Notes: generated by a model from the letters alone, not told the origin. DNA of 64,000 nucleotides from Bacteroidota bacterium (GCA_018267095.1 JAFDZC010000018.1:248001-312000), one strand, 5' to 3'; shown: positions 50,829 to 59,427, counted from the stretch's first letter. Program-made: numbers and translations.

Positions 50829-53680
50829 TGTGCTGCGAGCCAATCTGCTCCGGAGCCCATTTCAACTTCCAGCGGAACGGCCAACACAAAAGCATTTTCC
50901 ATTTCGTGTTTGATCATCGGCTTGATTTTCTCAAGTTCCGATAAATGCACATCAAACACCAATTCGTCATGCACTTGCAAGAGCATTTTGCTTTTCCAGT
51001 TTTCAGAGGTTAGTTTTTGATGGATGTTGATCATCGCGATTTTAATGATATCAGCCGCGCTTCCTTGAATGGGCGCATTCACGGCATTTCGCTCGGCGGC
51101 TCCGCGAACTACTGCATTGGCTGAATTGATATCTTTTAAATAGCGTCTTCGTCCCGAAACCGTTTCCACATAACCGTGTTCGCGCGCAAAATCAACTTGT
51201 TGTTGCATGTAGTTTTTGAGCTTCGGATAGGTCTGATAATACGCTTCAATGAGCGCAGCGCTCTCGCTTCTGGACAAATTGGTTTGGTTCGATAAGCCAA
51301 AAGCTGATACACCATAAATGATTCCGAAGTTGACGGTTTTGGCATTGCTTCGTTGTTCTTTGGTAACCTCTTCGGGCGATACATGAAAAACTTTGGCAGC
51401 CGTGCTTCGGTGAATATCTTCGTGGTTTTGAAACGCTTTGATCATGTTTTCTTCACCCGATAAAGCAGCAATAATGCGCAACTCAATTTGCGAATAATCG
51501 GCAGAAAGCAAAGTGTAATTTTCGTCACGCGCAATAAAAGCTTTCCTAATCAAACGTCCGCGCTCGGTGCGAATCGGAATGTTTTGCAAGTTCGGATTGT
51601 TCGAACTCAAACGTCCGGTGGCGGCTACAGTTTGCATATAATCGGTGTGAACGCGCTGGGTTTTCGGGTCAACTTGCAACGGCAAAGCTTCAATATAGGT
51701 ACTTTGCAATTTCACCATCTGACGCCAATCGAGAATGTCTTGAACGATGGGATGCTCGTTGGCCAAATAACTCAAGACTTCTTCACCGGTTGCGTATTGT
51801 CCGGTTTTGGTTTTCTTTTGTTTGGCGCCGCCGATTTTCATCTTCTCAAATAAAATATCACCGAGTTGTTTGGGCGAGGCCAAATTGAATTTCTCGCCGG
51901 CGGTTTCATATATTTTTTGCTCGATTTGTTTGATTTCGGCATCCATATCTTGTGACATGGTTTTTAAGAAATCTACATCGAGCCGGATGCCTTCAGATTC
52001 CATATCGGCCAAAACCTGCACCAGCGGAATCTCGATTTCATCAAAGAGTTTTTTGGTGCCAACTTTTTCTAAAATAGGCTGAAAATGTTGTTTGAGTTGA
52101 AAGGTTATATCGGCATCTTCGGCAGCGTATTCTTTGATATCTTCAAGCGCTACTTCGCGCATCGATTTTTGGTTTTTGCCTTTTTTGCCAATGAGCGTTT
52201 CGATGGATTGCGGTGCATATTTCAAATAAGTTTCGCTCAGCACATCCATGTTGTGGCGCATATCTGGATTGATGAGGTAATGCGCAATCATCGTATCAAA
52301 GCAATAACCTTTTACTTCAAGGCCGTATTTTTTGAGCACTTTGATGTCGTACTTCATGTTTTGTCCGACTTTTTCGATTGATTCATTTTCAAAAAACGGG
52401 CGGAATTTTTCAGCGAGCTCGATGGCTTGCGATTGATCTTCCGGAAACGGCACATAATACGCTTTGCCTTTTTCGAATGAAAATGACATACCGACCAATT
52501 CGGCATTGAGCGCATCGATTCCGGTGGTTTCGGTGTCAAAGCAAACCGATGATTGTTTGAGCAATTGTTGCATCAGTAATTTTACAGGCAAATCGCCTTG
52601 AACCACTTGATACAGATGCTCAGTATTGGCTAGTGTATTGTAATAAGATTGCGCGCGCGGCTCGTCAGATTCTTCGTCTGAAAAACCAAACAAATCAAAC
52701 TGATTTTCGTTTTTAGGAGCCGTTTTTTTGGCTGGTTTGGCTGCTTCGGGAGCATCGCCGTTTAATGAACTGGTGTCAATTTCGTCGTATTCTTTTCCGC
52801 TGCCGAAGAGTTTGTCAAATTGAGTTTTGAGCTGACGGAATTCAAGTTCTATAAACAAAGCATCGGTTTTTTCGATATCGGGTTTGCTGAGTTCATAGTC
52901 GTTTGCATCGAAAGTCACCGGACAATCCAGCAAAATGCGCGCGAGTTTTTTAGAAAGTAAGCCCAGTTCTTTGTTGTTTTCGATTTTGTCTTTGAGCGCG
53001 CCTTTGAGCTTGTCGGTGTTCTCAAGCAGGTTTTCCATCGAACCGAATTCTTTGAGCAATTTTTTGGCAGTAACTTCGCCCACCCCTGGAAAGCCCGGAA
53101 TATTGTCGGCAGAATCGCCCATCATGCCTAAAAAGTCAATGACTTGCTCGGGATGCTCGATTTCGAATTTTTCTAAAACCTCAGGTACACCCCAAATTTC
53201 TATGTCGTTACCGGCCCGGGCGGGTTTGTACATAAAAATGTTTTCTGAAACCAGTTGCGCATAATCTTTATCGGGCGTTACCATAAAAACCTGATAGCCT
53301 TCTTTTTCGGCTTGTTTGGCCAAAGTTCCGATGAGGTCGTCGGCTTCAAAACCGGCTTTCTCAATAATCGGAATGTGCATGGCTTGCAAAAACTGCTGAA
53401 TATAAGGTACCGCAATTTTAATCGCTTCGGGTGTTTCGTCGCGATGCGCTTTGTATTCTTGGTATAATTCGTAACGATAATCGCTGCCACCTTTGTCAAA
53501 GGCCACGGCCAAATGATCGGGTTTTTCTTTTTTGATGACTTCCATCAACGAGTTCATAAAACCCAGTACAGCCGAGGTGTCCATGCCTTTTGAGTTGATG
53601 CGCGGGTTTTTGATAAAGGCATAATATCCGCGAAAAATTAAGGCGTAGGCATCGAGCAGGAATAAACGTTTTTGTGACAT
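50825..53680 (-). CDS. polA: DNA polymerase I
   Basis: A 951-residue polymerase with three domains. The 5' nuclease (about 1-290) has DAYALIFRGYYAF and GMMGDSADNIPGFPGVGEVTAK. The 3'-5' exonuclease (about 350-540) has the active-site SVCFDTETTGID and a later EDADITFQLKQ, so proofreading looks intact. The polymerase has DYSQIELRIIAALSGEENM, the O-helix RSNAKTVNFGIIYGVSAFG and QVHDELVFDV. A Glu/Asp/Lys-rich linker sits between the first two domains (about 300-340). It converges on the DUF5916 gene with a 4-bp stop overlap. Confidence 0.98.
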   Translation of the reverse strand: MSQKRLFLLDAYALIFRGYYAFIKNPRINSKGMDTSAVLGFMNSLMEVIKKEKPDHLAVAFDKGGSDYRYELYQEYKAHRDETPEAIKIAVPYIQQFLQAMHIPIIEKAGFEADDLIGTLAKQAEKEGYQVFMVTPDKDYAQLVSENIFMYKPARAGNDIEIWGVPEVLEKFEIEHPEQVIDFLGMMGDSADNIPGFPGVGEVTAKKLLKEFGSMENLLENTDKLKGALKDKIENNKELGLLSKKLARILLDCPVTFDANDYELSKPDIEKTDALFIELEFRQLKTQFDKLFGSGKEYDEIDTSSLNGDAPEAAKPAKKTAPKNENQFDLFGFSDEESDEPRAQSYYNTLANTEHLYQVVQGDLPVKLLMQQLLKQSSVCFDTETTGIDALNAELVGMSFSFEKGKAYYVPFPEDQSQAIELAEKFRPFFENESIEKVGQNMKYDIKVLKKYGLEVKGYCFDTMIAHYLINPDMRHNMDVLSETYLKYAPQSIETLIGKKGKNQKSMREVALEDIKEYAAEDADITFQLKQHFQPILEKVGTKKLFDEIEIPLVQVLADMESEGIRLDVDFLKTMSQDMDAEIKQIEQKIYETAGEKFNLASPKQLGDILFEKMKIGGAKQKKTKTGQYATGEEVLSYLANEHPIVQDILDWRQMVKLQSTYIEALPLQVDPKTQRVHTDYMQTVAATGRLSSNNPNLQNIPIRTERGRLIRKAFIARDENYTLLSADYSQIELRIIAALSGEENMIKAFQNHEDIHRSTAAKVFHVSPEEVTKEQRSNAKTVNFGIIYGVSAFGLSNQTNLSRSESAALIEAYYQTYPKLKNYMQQQVDFAREHGYVETVSGRRRYLKDINSANAVVRGAAERNAVNAPIQGSAADIIKIAMINIHQKLTSENWKSKMLLQVHDELVFDVHLSELEKIKPMIKHEMENAFVLAVPLEVEMGSGADWLAAH

Positions 53681-53832
53681 TTGTAGTAAAATCTTAGAAA
53701 GGTAAAAGTAGTAAAATTGGCTATACTTAAAATTTTATTTAGAAATGATTCTAAGAATTTTTTACGCTTCTTTAAGAGTTTCTGAGCGGCTTTTCATACA
53801 GAAAAATAGGGCTTTGCTAAAACCAAGTTAAA

Positions 53833-53889
53833 CTTCAAATGAACTTTGGGTTTCTTCATTTTTGCTTCATTTTTGACGGGCTAATTTTA
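53833..53889 (+). promoter_or_regulatory. Direct-repeat operator and promoter of the 63-residue peptide gene
   Basis: Two perfect copies of CTTCATTT start at 53854 and 53865, 11 bp apart. Weaker matches start at 53833 (CTTCAAAT) and 53844 (CTTTGGGT), continuing the roughly one-turn phasing. The -7 candidate TAATTTTA (53882-53889) begins 9 nt after the last repeat, and the repeats replace the -33 element. The same arrangement occurs upstream of the second peptide gene at 56849. The layout fits an OmpR/PhoB-type activator site. Confidence 0.6.
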
Positions 53890-53932
53890 CTTCACCATTA
53901 AAAAGAATATTAATTCAAAAAACTTAGAAATC

Positions 53933-54124
53933 ATGAAAAAAGTAGTTTTGTTATTAGCAGTGTTACTCGGTAGCTTCACATTCGCCAACGCAAACACCAT
54001 CAAAAAACAACCAACCGCCACAAAAGAAGCAAAAGTGCACGAAATGCGTCGTCACAAAAAAGCTAAAAAAGCCAATCAAGCAGCTGTAAAACCGGCTAAA
54101 GCTGAAGAAAAAGCCAAAAAATAA
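53933..54124 (+). CDS. Small exported Lys/Ala-rich peptide 1
   Basis: A 63-residue protein with a clear signal peptide (MKKVVLLLAVLLGSFTFANA). The mature part of about 43 residues is very basic and low in complexity (VHEMRRHKKAKKANQAAVKPA), lacks aromatic residues and Cys, and is probably disordered. It is related in design to the 59-residue product at 56849-57028. Both have CTTCATTT direct repeats at 11-bp spacing before their promoters, and both flank a two-component system. They may be envelope-stress outputs or ligands of the sensor kinase, but no function is known. A terminator follows. Confidence 0.78.
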   Translation: MKKVVLLLAVLLGSFTFANANTIKKQPTATKEAKVHEMRRHKKAKKANQAAVKPAKAEEKAKK

Positions 54125-54156
54125 TTGAGTTAGACCGCCTGAAAATTCAGGTAATG

Positions 54157-54182
54157 AAGCCGGCCTTAGTGCCGGTTTTTTA
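54157..54182 (+). terminator. Terminator after peptide gene 1
   Basis: Stem AAGCCGGC/GCCGGTTT with a 6-nt loop and a T-run. A further small inverted repeat CCTGAA-AA-TTCAGG precedes it (54138-54151). Confidence 0.82.
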
Positions 54183-54206
54183 TTAATTTCCATAAAATCA
54201 AACAGT

Positions 54207-54671
54207 ATGAAAAATCTAGTTTTAATGTGCGGATTATTAATGGTGTTATCTTCCAGCGCACAAGACAAGAAAAGTAAAACTCAAATAGAACCACCTGTAG
54301 CGGTAACTTTAGCTTTTGAAAAGCAATTTCCCAACGTCCAAGGCAAGTGGTCAAGAACCTATCGCGGGGAAATGCTTTCAGAACTTAATTTTGATGCTGA
54401 TTTTACTTTAAAAAACATCCCAATGATGGCAACTTATACAGAAGCCGGAGTGTTTAAAGCGCTCGCATGTGAAATTTCACCCGGAGAACTTCCGCAGCTT
54501 GCCCGAGATTATCTGAAAAAAAATTATCCCAACTTGCCCGTTCAAAAAATAATCAAAGTAACTAATGATGTGTCGCAAACACATTATGAAGTGGGTTTGT
54601 TGGTGCAAGGGCAACTCACCGATGCGATTTTTAATGCGCAAGGCGATTTTTTGAATTTTGCCGGGAAATAA
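54207..54671 (+). CDS. Exported PepSY-like protein
   Basis: A 154-residue protein with a signal peptide (ending LSSSAQ). It contains one PepSY-like (BLIP-like) domain, seen in VAVTLAFEKQFPNVQGKWSR, then ELNFDADFTLKNIPMMATYTEAG, and a second half PQLARDYLKKNYPNLPVQKI with YEVGLLVQGQLTDAIFNAQGDF. PepSY proteins often sit beside two-component systems or peptidases and are thought to modulate a periplasmic partner. It is directly upstream of the OmpR-type regulator and the sensor kinase, and downstream of peptide gene 1, from which a terminator separates it. Confidence 0.82.
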   Translation: MKNLVLMCGLLMVLSSSAQDKKSKTQIEPPVAVTLAFEKQFPNVQGKWSRTYRGEMLSELNFDADFTLKNIPMMATYTEAGVFKALACEISPGELPQLARDYLKKNYPNLPVQKIIKVTNDVSQTHYEVGLLVQGQLTDAIFNAQGDFLNFAGK

Positions 54672-54684
54672 ATATTGTCTCAGC

Positions 54685-54714
54685 AAAGCCGGTCATACAT
54701 TTGGCTGGCTTTTT
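54685..54714 (+). terminator. Terminator after the PepSY-like gene
   Basis: Stem AAAGCCGGT/GGCTGGCTTT (9 pairs with two G-T) followed by TTTTTC. It isolates the two-component genes, which should have their own promoter nearby. Confidence 0.7.
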
Positions 54715-54742
54715 CTATATCTTTACACAACATTTTAGGTTT

Positions 54743-55417
54743 ATGAATGTACTGATTGTTGAAGATTACCGCGATTTGGCTCAGGAAATTACCGACTTTT
54801 TATCTAAGTCAGGTTATGTGTGTAAATGGGTTTCGAGTTGCAGTGCCGCTTTTGAAGAATTGGCCGTAAACTCTTATGATGTGATGTTATTAGATTTGGG
54901 TTTGCCGGATGGTGACGGTTTTGAAGTACTCAAAAAAGTAAGAGCTCAAGCAGATAAAATGGCCGTTATTGTCATTTCGGCGCGAGGCGAACTCAACGAC
55001 AAAATCGACGGACTTCAGTTGGGCGCCGATGATTATTTAATTAAACCTTTCGCCCTTAGTGAGCTTTCAGCCCGTTTGTTTGCCGTGATTCGCAGAATGC
55101 ATGGTTTTACGGTCAACGATTTGAACATTCACGGATTTCATTTGCAATTGCAAGATTACAAAGTCACTTTTGATTCGATTCCAATCAATTTGACCAAGAA
55201 AGAATTTGATATTTTTCAGTATTTGGTGCTCAACAAAAACAGAGTAGTGACGCGTTTGCAAATTACCGAACATATTTGGGGCGATGTTCTTGAGGTTAAT
55301 TCAGATTCGAATTTTATCGATGTTCATGTGCGGAACTTGCGTAAAAAACTCGATAAACATGCACCGATTCAGTGGTTTGAAACCGTTAGAAATGTTGGGT
55401 ATCGAATCTCTGACTAA
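54743..55417 (+). CDS. OmpR-family response regulator
   Basis: A 224-residue regulator. The receiver domain (about 1-120) has the acidic pair in LIVEDYRD, the phosphoacceptor D51 in MLLDLGLPDGDG, and the conserved Lys in YLIKPFALSE. The C-terminal winged helix (about 125-224) has LTKKEFDIFQYL and the recognition region SNFIDVHVRNLRKKLD followed by ETVRNVGYRI. The ATG at 54743 was chosen because MNVLIVEDYRD is the natural receiver start. It is followed after 9 bp by its partner kinase. It is the best candidate to bind the CTTCATTT repeats flanking the locus. Confidence 0.94.
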   Translation: MNVLIVEDYRDLAQEITDFLSKSGYVCKWVSSCSAAFEELAVNSYDVMLLDLGLPDGDGFEVLKKVRAQADKMAVIVISARGELNDKIDGLQLGADDYLIKPFALSELSARLFAVIRRMHGFTVNDLNIHGFHLQLQDYKVTFDSIPINLTKKEFDIFQYLVLNKNRVVTRLQITEHIWGDVLEVNSDSNFIDVHVRNLRKKLDKHAPIQWFETVRNVGYRISD

Positions 55418-55426
55418 TCTTTCTCT

Positions 55427-56752
55427 ATGAAAATCAAACATCGACTTGCCATTTTTAATGCGCTTACCCGTTTTGCGGTGGTGCTTATCTTGTGGTGGTT
55501 GCTGCCTATTTTGATTGAAAGAGTAGTTTATAAACACATCAACGCGAGTTTGATTTCTAAGAAAGAGAGTTTTATCAAACATCTGGATAAGGAAGAAATC
55601 AACGATTACATTATTAAAAAGGATTCGTCTGAAACTTTTGCCAGTTTTACCACTTTGCACGATGAGTTTTTACAGCTTTCGCGTTTGCCGTTCAAACAAG
55701 TAACCGAGAGCACTCGATTCATTACCGAACCCCGCCTTATTGAAGGCGAACAAAATGATTACCGCATTCTCGAACATAGATTCACCTATGATCGCCAGGC
55801 ATATTTGCTCGAAATCGGCAGTAGTTTGAGCGAAATTAAAGATTTGACCATTGCCATTCGCGTTTTCTTTTTGGTGGTTTTGTTTGTGACGATTTCGGTG
55901 ACTTTTGCTGCTGACACCTTGTATATTGAATATCTGCTCAAGCCTTTTTACAGAATTATCGATACCAAAATCAGAAAAGTTGACCAGCCTGAAACATTTG
56001 ATCATACACCGATTCATTCAACTTCGGCTGATTTTAGGGCACTCGATGAGGGTTTGAATCAGATGATGTCCCGCATCAGTGATTTGTTTGCCAAAGAAAA
56101 GCAGTTTATTGCCAACGTATCGCATGAATTGCTCACACCGATTGCCTTGCTCAAAAGTAAGTTTGAAAATCTATTGCAGAACGATTCACTCGATGACGAT
56201 GCGATTGACAAAATTGCCGCCTCGCTCAAAACGCTGGATCGACTCAAGAAGATCATCAGTAATTTGTTGTTGATTTCGCGCATTGAAAACAATCAGTATC
56301 AGCTGAACGAAGAAGTAGATTGTCATGAAATTGCAACCAATTTGACCCAAGAACTTGAAGATAGAATTCAAGCACGAGGGCTTACGCTGAGCAATGAACT
56401 AAAATATAAATACAAGTTCAAAGGCAATCATACGCTTTTTCAGATTTTGCTGTATAATCTATTGATAAATGCGGTAAAATACAATCGGGAGAATGGCTCA
56501 ATTATTCTGTCAGATCAAATGAATCAAGACGAGTATTTATTGAAAGTAACCGATACTGGAATCGGAATGACTCAGGAACAGATTGAGAATGTTTTTAAAA
56601 GATTTTCACGTCAGAACAAAGATCAGGAAGGGTATGGATTGGGCTTGGCGATTGTTGACAGCATTGCTCATTTTCAGAATATCGCTATTAAAGTTACTTC
56701 AGAAACCAATAAAGGAACTGTTTTTATGTTGACTTTTAAACGGAGCATATAA
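55427..56752 (+). CDS. Sensor histidine kinase (partner of the upstream regulator)
   Basis: A 441-residue kinase with helices at about 9-30 and 143-165 around a periplasmic sensor of about 110 residues. A HAMP-like linker follows, then the H-box FIANVSHELLTPIALLKSKF (H233), the N-box LYNLLINAVKYN, G1 DTGIGMTQ and G2 GYGLGLAI. It forms a pair with the OmpR-type regulator (9-bp gap). The small periplasmic domain, the neighbouring PepSY-like protein and the exported peptides suggest the signal is an envelope state, but this is inference. Confidence 0.93.
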   Translation: MKIKHRLAIFNALTRFAVVLILWWLLPILIERVVYKHINASLISKKESFIKHLDKEEINDYIIKKDSSETFASFTTLHDEFLQLSRLPFKQVTESTRFITEPRLIEGEQNDYRILEHRFTYDRQAYLLEIGSSLSEIKDLTIAIRVFFLVVLFVTISVTFAADTLYIEYLLKPFYRIIDTKIRKVDQPETFDHTPIHSTSADFRALDEGLNQMMSRISDLFAKEKQFIANVSHELLTPIALLKSKFENLLQNDSLDDDAIDKIAASLKTLDRLKKIISNLLLISRIENNQYQLNEEVDCHEIATNLTQELEDRIQARGLTLSNELKYKYKFKGNHTLFQILLYNLLINAVKYNRENGSIILSDQMNQDEYLLKVTDTGIGMTQEQIENVFKRFSRQNKDQEGYGLGLAIVDSIAHFQNIAIKVTSETNKGTVFMLTFKRSI

Positions 56753-56785
56753 GTTTTCTGATTTTTACAACCCAAAAAACCAAAA

Positions 56786-56820
56786 CTTCATTTAATCTTC
56801 ATTTTCAAATCCTAGTTTTG
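56786..56820 (+). promoter_or_regulatory. Direct-repeat operator and promoter of the 59-residue peptide gene
   Basis: CTTCATTT occurs at 56786-56793 and 56797-56804, an 11-bp period. The -7 element TAGTTTTG (56813-56820) begins 8 nt after the second repeat. This matches the arrangement upstream of peptide gene 1. Confidence 0.62.
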
Positions 56821-56848
56821 TTGCTCTAAACAACAAGATTTCAGGATT

Positions 56849-57028
56849 ATGATTAAAGCTGTTATTATCTCGGCATATGTTTTTGCTGGGATTATCAGTG
56901 GTCAGAGCCAAACAGAGCCAAAGAAAATAGCTCATGTAAAAGAAATCAAGGCTAAGAGAATCAAGAAGGCCAAAGTTGAAAAAAAAGAATCGGCAACTGT
57001 TGTCGGTGGTTCAAAAATAAAAAAGTAA
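56849..57028 (+). CDS. Small exported Lys-rich peptide 2 (59 residues)
   Basis: The frame starts ATG at 56849 and stops TAA at 57026-57028. It opens MIKAVIISAYVFAGIISGQSQ, a short signal peptide, and continues with a Lys-rich mature part of about 40 residues (HVKEIKAKRIKKAKVEKKES). It is just under common gene-calling length limits. Design, position and promoter repeats match peptide 1 at 53933-54124, although the sequences are only loosely alike (both lack Cys and aromatic residues after the signal). It lies downstream of the sensor kinase with its own promoter. Confidence 0.75.
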   Translation: MIKAVIISAYVFAGIISGQSQTEPKKIAHVKEIKAKRIKKAKVEKKESATVVGGSKIKK

Positions 57029-57043
57029 TCACCTTTCTATATT

Positions 57044-57066
57044 GCCGACATTTGGATGATGTCGGC
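57044..57066 (+). other. Perfect hairpin downstream of peptide gene 2
   Basis: GCCGACAT/ATGTCGGC with a 7-nt loop and no T-run. It lies between the peptide gene and the following terminator and may stabilise the 3' end or be a second, weak terminator. Confidence 0.5.
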
Positions 57067-57091
57067 CAAATAGGATTGTTTGATTGGGAAG

Positions 57092-57119
57092 AAGAGGGTA
57101 AGCAATTGCCCTCTTTTTT
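57092..57119 (+). terminator. Terminator after peptide gene 2
   Basis: Stem AAGAGGG/CCCTCTT followed by TTTTTA. Confidence 0.8.
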
Positions 57120-57202
57120 ATTGCGCTTAACTTTCGTTAAAATTGATATAATACGGGACTTTTGCGTTTGATTAATTTGTTATTTTACGCAAAATTTTCC
57201 GA

Positions 57203-58435
57203 ATGCTTTTTCGTTTTTTATTCCTGATTTTTATCTTTCTGCTCATTGAAGTTTATGCTTATCAAGCATTCAAAACCTTGCTCAAAACGAAATGGGCTTT
57301 GCTCACTTATCAAGGGCTTAGTTTATTGATTTTAGTTTTTATCATTTATTCGTTTACTCAATTTGATCGTTCGGTAGGACAGACGCGCTATACGCTAATT
57401 ACATTAGGATTGATGTTGTTGGTGTATTTGCCCAAAATTGTTGTGACGCTAGTGATGTTGGGCGAAGACATCTTTAGACTTTTGTTTGGAACAGTACGAT
57501 ATTTTACCCAAAGTTCTTCAGAAAGCTTTTTGCCCGAGCGAAGAAAATTTATCAGCCAAATCGGATTGGGCTTGGCAGCCGTTCCGTTTTTGTCACTTAT
57601 TTACGGAATGACTGTGGGCAAATACAACTATAAAGTTATCAAGCAGCGGATATTTTTTCCGGATTTGCCTGTTGCTTTTGATGGATTTACCATTACTCAG
57701 ATTTCAGATGTACACAGCGGAAGTTTTGATAATCCCGAAAAAATCAATTATGCCATTGATCTAATCAACGAACAAAAAGCCGACATGATTTTGTTTACCG
57801 GCGATATAGTCAATACACACGCCAAAGAAATGCATCCGTGGATTGAGTCGTTCAATCGAATTAAATCTTACAAGTATGGAAAGTTCTCAGTTTTGGGCAA
57901 CCATGATTACGGCGAATATGTTACTTGGTCTTCACAAGAAGCCAAGGACAAAAACTTCCAAGACATTAAAAATTTGTACGGCGATATTGGTTTTGAGTTA
58001 CTTTTAAATGAACATCGATTCATTGAAAAAGACGGACAGCGCATTGCACTGGTTGGTGTGGAAAATTGGGGACGCAACTTCAAACAAGCCGGAGATTTAA
58101 ATAAAGCGACGGCAAATTTATCAGAGAGCGATTTTAAAATTCTCATGAGTCACGATCCGAGTCATTGGGAATACGAAGTCAAAAAACACCCAAAGAACGT
58201 TCATTTAACGCTTTCCGGTCACACACACGGAATGCAGTTCGGTATAGAAATCCCTGGATTTTTTAAATGGAGCCCGGCGCAATATATGTACAAGCAATGG
58301 GCCGGACTCTACGAGGAATTCGGACGATATGTATATGTGAATCGAGGCTTTGGATTTCACGCCTATCCGGGTCGCGTAGGTATTATGCCCGAAATAACGG
58401 TTATTCAACTAAAAAAGGGCGAAAAATTAGCATAA
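57203..58435 (+). CDS. Membrane-anchored metallophosphoesterase
   Basis: A 410-residue protein. About four helices occupy the first 150 residues, including a Tat-like RRKFISQIGLGLAAVPFLSL segment near residue 113. The calcineurin-like phosphoesterase domain (about 155-400) has the metal motifs ITQISDVHSGS, LFTGDIVN, VLGNHDYGEY, MSHDPSHW and SGHTHGMQFG. This YkuE-like architecture suggests a phosphodiesterase acting at the membrane or outside it, perhaps on lipid or nucleotide substrates. It is followed after 72 bp by the thioredoxin-fold gene. Confidence 0.9.
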   Translation: MLFRFLFLIFIFLLIEVYAYQAFKTLLKTKWALLTYQGLSLLILVFIIYSFTQFDRSVGQTRYTLITLGLMLLVYLPKIVVTLVMLGEDIFRLLFGTVRYFTQSSSESFLPERRKFISQIGLGLAAVPFLSLIYGMTVGKYNYKVIKQRIFFPDLPVAFDGFTITQISDVHSGSFDNPEKINYAIDLINEQKADMILFTGDIVNTHAKEMHPWIESFNRIKSYKYGKFSVLGNHDYGEYVTWSSQEAKDKNFQDIKNLYGDIGFELLLNEHRFIEKDGQRIALVGVENWGRNFKQAGDLNKATANLSESDFKILMSHDPSHWEYEVKKHPKNVHLTLSGHTHGMQFGIEIPGFFKWSPAQYMYKQWAGLYEEFGRYVYVNRGFGFHAYPGRVGIMPEITVIQLKKGEKLA

Positions 58436-58507
58436 TTCGTATAAAACGCTACATTTGTAACGCAATAGCTCAAATGACAGCCGATTATAAATTAAATTTT
58501 AGCTTTC

Positions 58508-58804
58508 ATGTCAAAATTTGGAGAACTTATCAACGCCCAAGTTCCGGTTTTAATTGATTTTTACACCGAGTGGAATGAAGCCTCAGTTTCTATGCATCCG
58601 GTCATTAGAGATGTAGCCGCGGCATTAGGAGATAAGGCTAAAGTCATCAAAATTGATGTTGACAAAAACCAAGAACTCGCTGATGCTCTTCGCATCAAAG
58701 GTTTGCCAACACTAATGATTTACAAAGAAGGGCAAATGATCTGGAGACAATCCGGAGAGTTAGATGCCAACACCATTATCGGTTTGGTTCAAGAACAAAT
58801 CTAA
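58508..58804 (+). CDS. Thioredoxin-fold protein without the CxxC active site
   Basis: A 98-residue cytosolic protein with the complete thioredoxin fold: VLIDFYTEW leading to the active-site loop, VIKIDVDKN, and the cis-Pro loop IKGLPTLMIYKEG. The WCxxC motif is replaced by WNEASVSMHP, and the protein contains no Cys at all, so it cannot be a thiol oxidoreductase. I recall similar proteins in other flavobacteria, arguing against an error. It probably acts as a binding or chaperone module. Its stop overlaps the convergent deacetylase stop by 4 bp. Confidence 0.88.
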   Translation: MSKFGELINAQVPVLIDFYTEWNEASVSMHPVIRDVAAALGDKAKVIKIDVDKNQELADALRIKGLPTLMIYKEGQMIWRQSGELDANTIIGLVQEQI

Positions 58805-59427
58805 TCGATTCTCACACCTACAAACCCGTTTTCTTTTAAGAACTGCAACGTCTTTGGCAAGGCATATTGTATGTTTTTAAATGCTTTTAAACTGTCGTGA
58901 AATACGACAATGCTTCCTGATTCAAGATGATTGACAACATTGCTTAGGCATTTTTCAGGAGCAACTGAAGCGTCAAAATCAGCGCTGAGCACATCCCACA
59001 TGATAATTTTATAGCCTTTTTGCATGAGTTTTTGCGCTTGACTTCTCTTGATTTTTCCGTAGGGTGGACGAAATAAGAAAGATTGAGTAGCCGCATAATC
59101 TTCCCATTTGATGGTGTTTTCGATGTAGGTTGAGGTTGCGGTTTTCCAACCGTTCAAGTGATTAAAAGTATGGTTTCCGGTGGCGTGTCCGCGTCGAATA
59201 ATTTCTGTATAAATCTCAGGGTGTTTTCGGACATTATCGCCAATGCAGAAAAAAGTTGCCTTGACTTGATAAGCGTCGAGTTGGTCTAGTACCCATGGGG
59301 TTATTTCAGGCATGGGACCGTCGTCAAAAGTCAGATAAACAATCTTTTCATGCGTCGGTAAGTTCCAAATATATTTTGGAAACAGCCACTTGACCAACCG
59401 CGATGTTTTAATCCAATACCATTTCAT
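58801..59427 (-). CDS. Polysaccharide deacetylase (NodB-type)
   Basis: A 208-residue NodB-fold protein. The metal and catalytic motifs are present: TFDDGP (motif 1), GNHTFNH (motif 2, H-x3-H), RPPYGK (motif 3), DVLSADFD and VFHDS (motifs 4 and 5). It probably removes acetyl groups from peptidoglycan or an exopolysaccharide. There is no clear signal peptide; the N-terminus (WIKTSRLVKWLFPKYIW) is hydrophobic and basic and could associate with the membrane. It follows the DUF2723 gene, with a terminator between. Confidence 0.92.
   Translation of the reverse strand: MKWYWIKTSRLVKWLFPKYIWNLPTHEKIVYLTFDDGPMPEITPWVLDQLDAYQVKATFFCIGDNVRKHPEIYTEIIRRGHATGNHTFNHLNGWKTATSTYIENTIKWEDYAATQSFLFRPPYGKIKRSQAQKLMQKGYKIIMWDVLSADFDASVAPEKCLSNVVNHLESGSIVVFHDSLKAFKNIQYALPKTLQFLKENGFVGVRID

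Noticed and set aside
54696-54703. TACATTTG as the promoter of the two-component genes
   Set aside because: It lies inside the loop and stem of a terminator hairpin (54685-54714), and no -33 element is properly placed. The match is probably chance; a weaker TATCTTTA (54718-54725) may be the real element.
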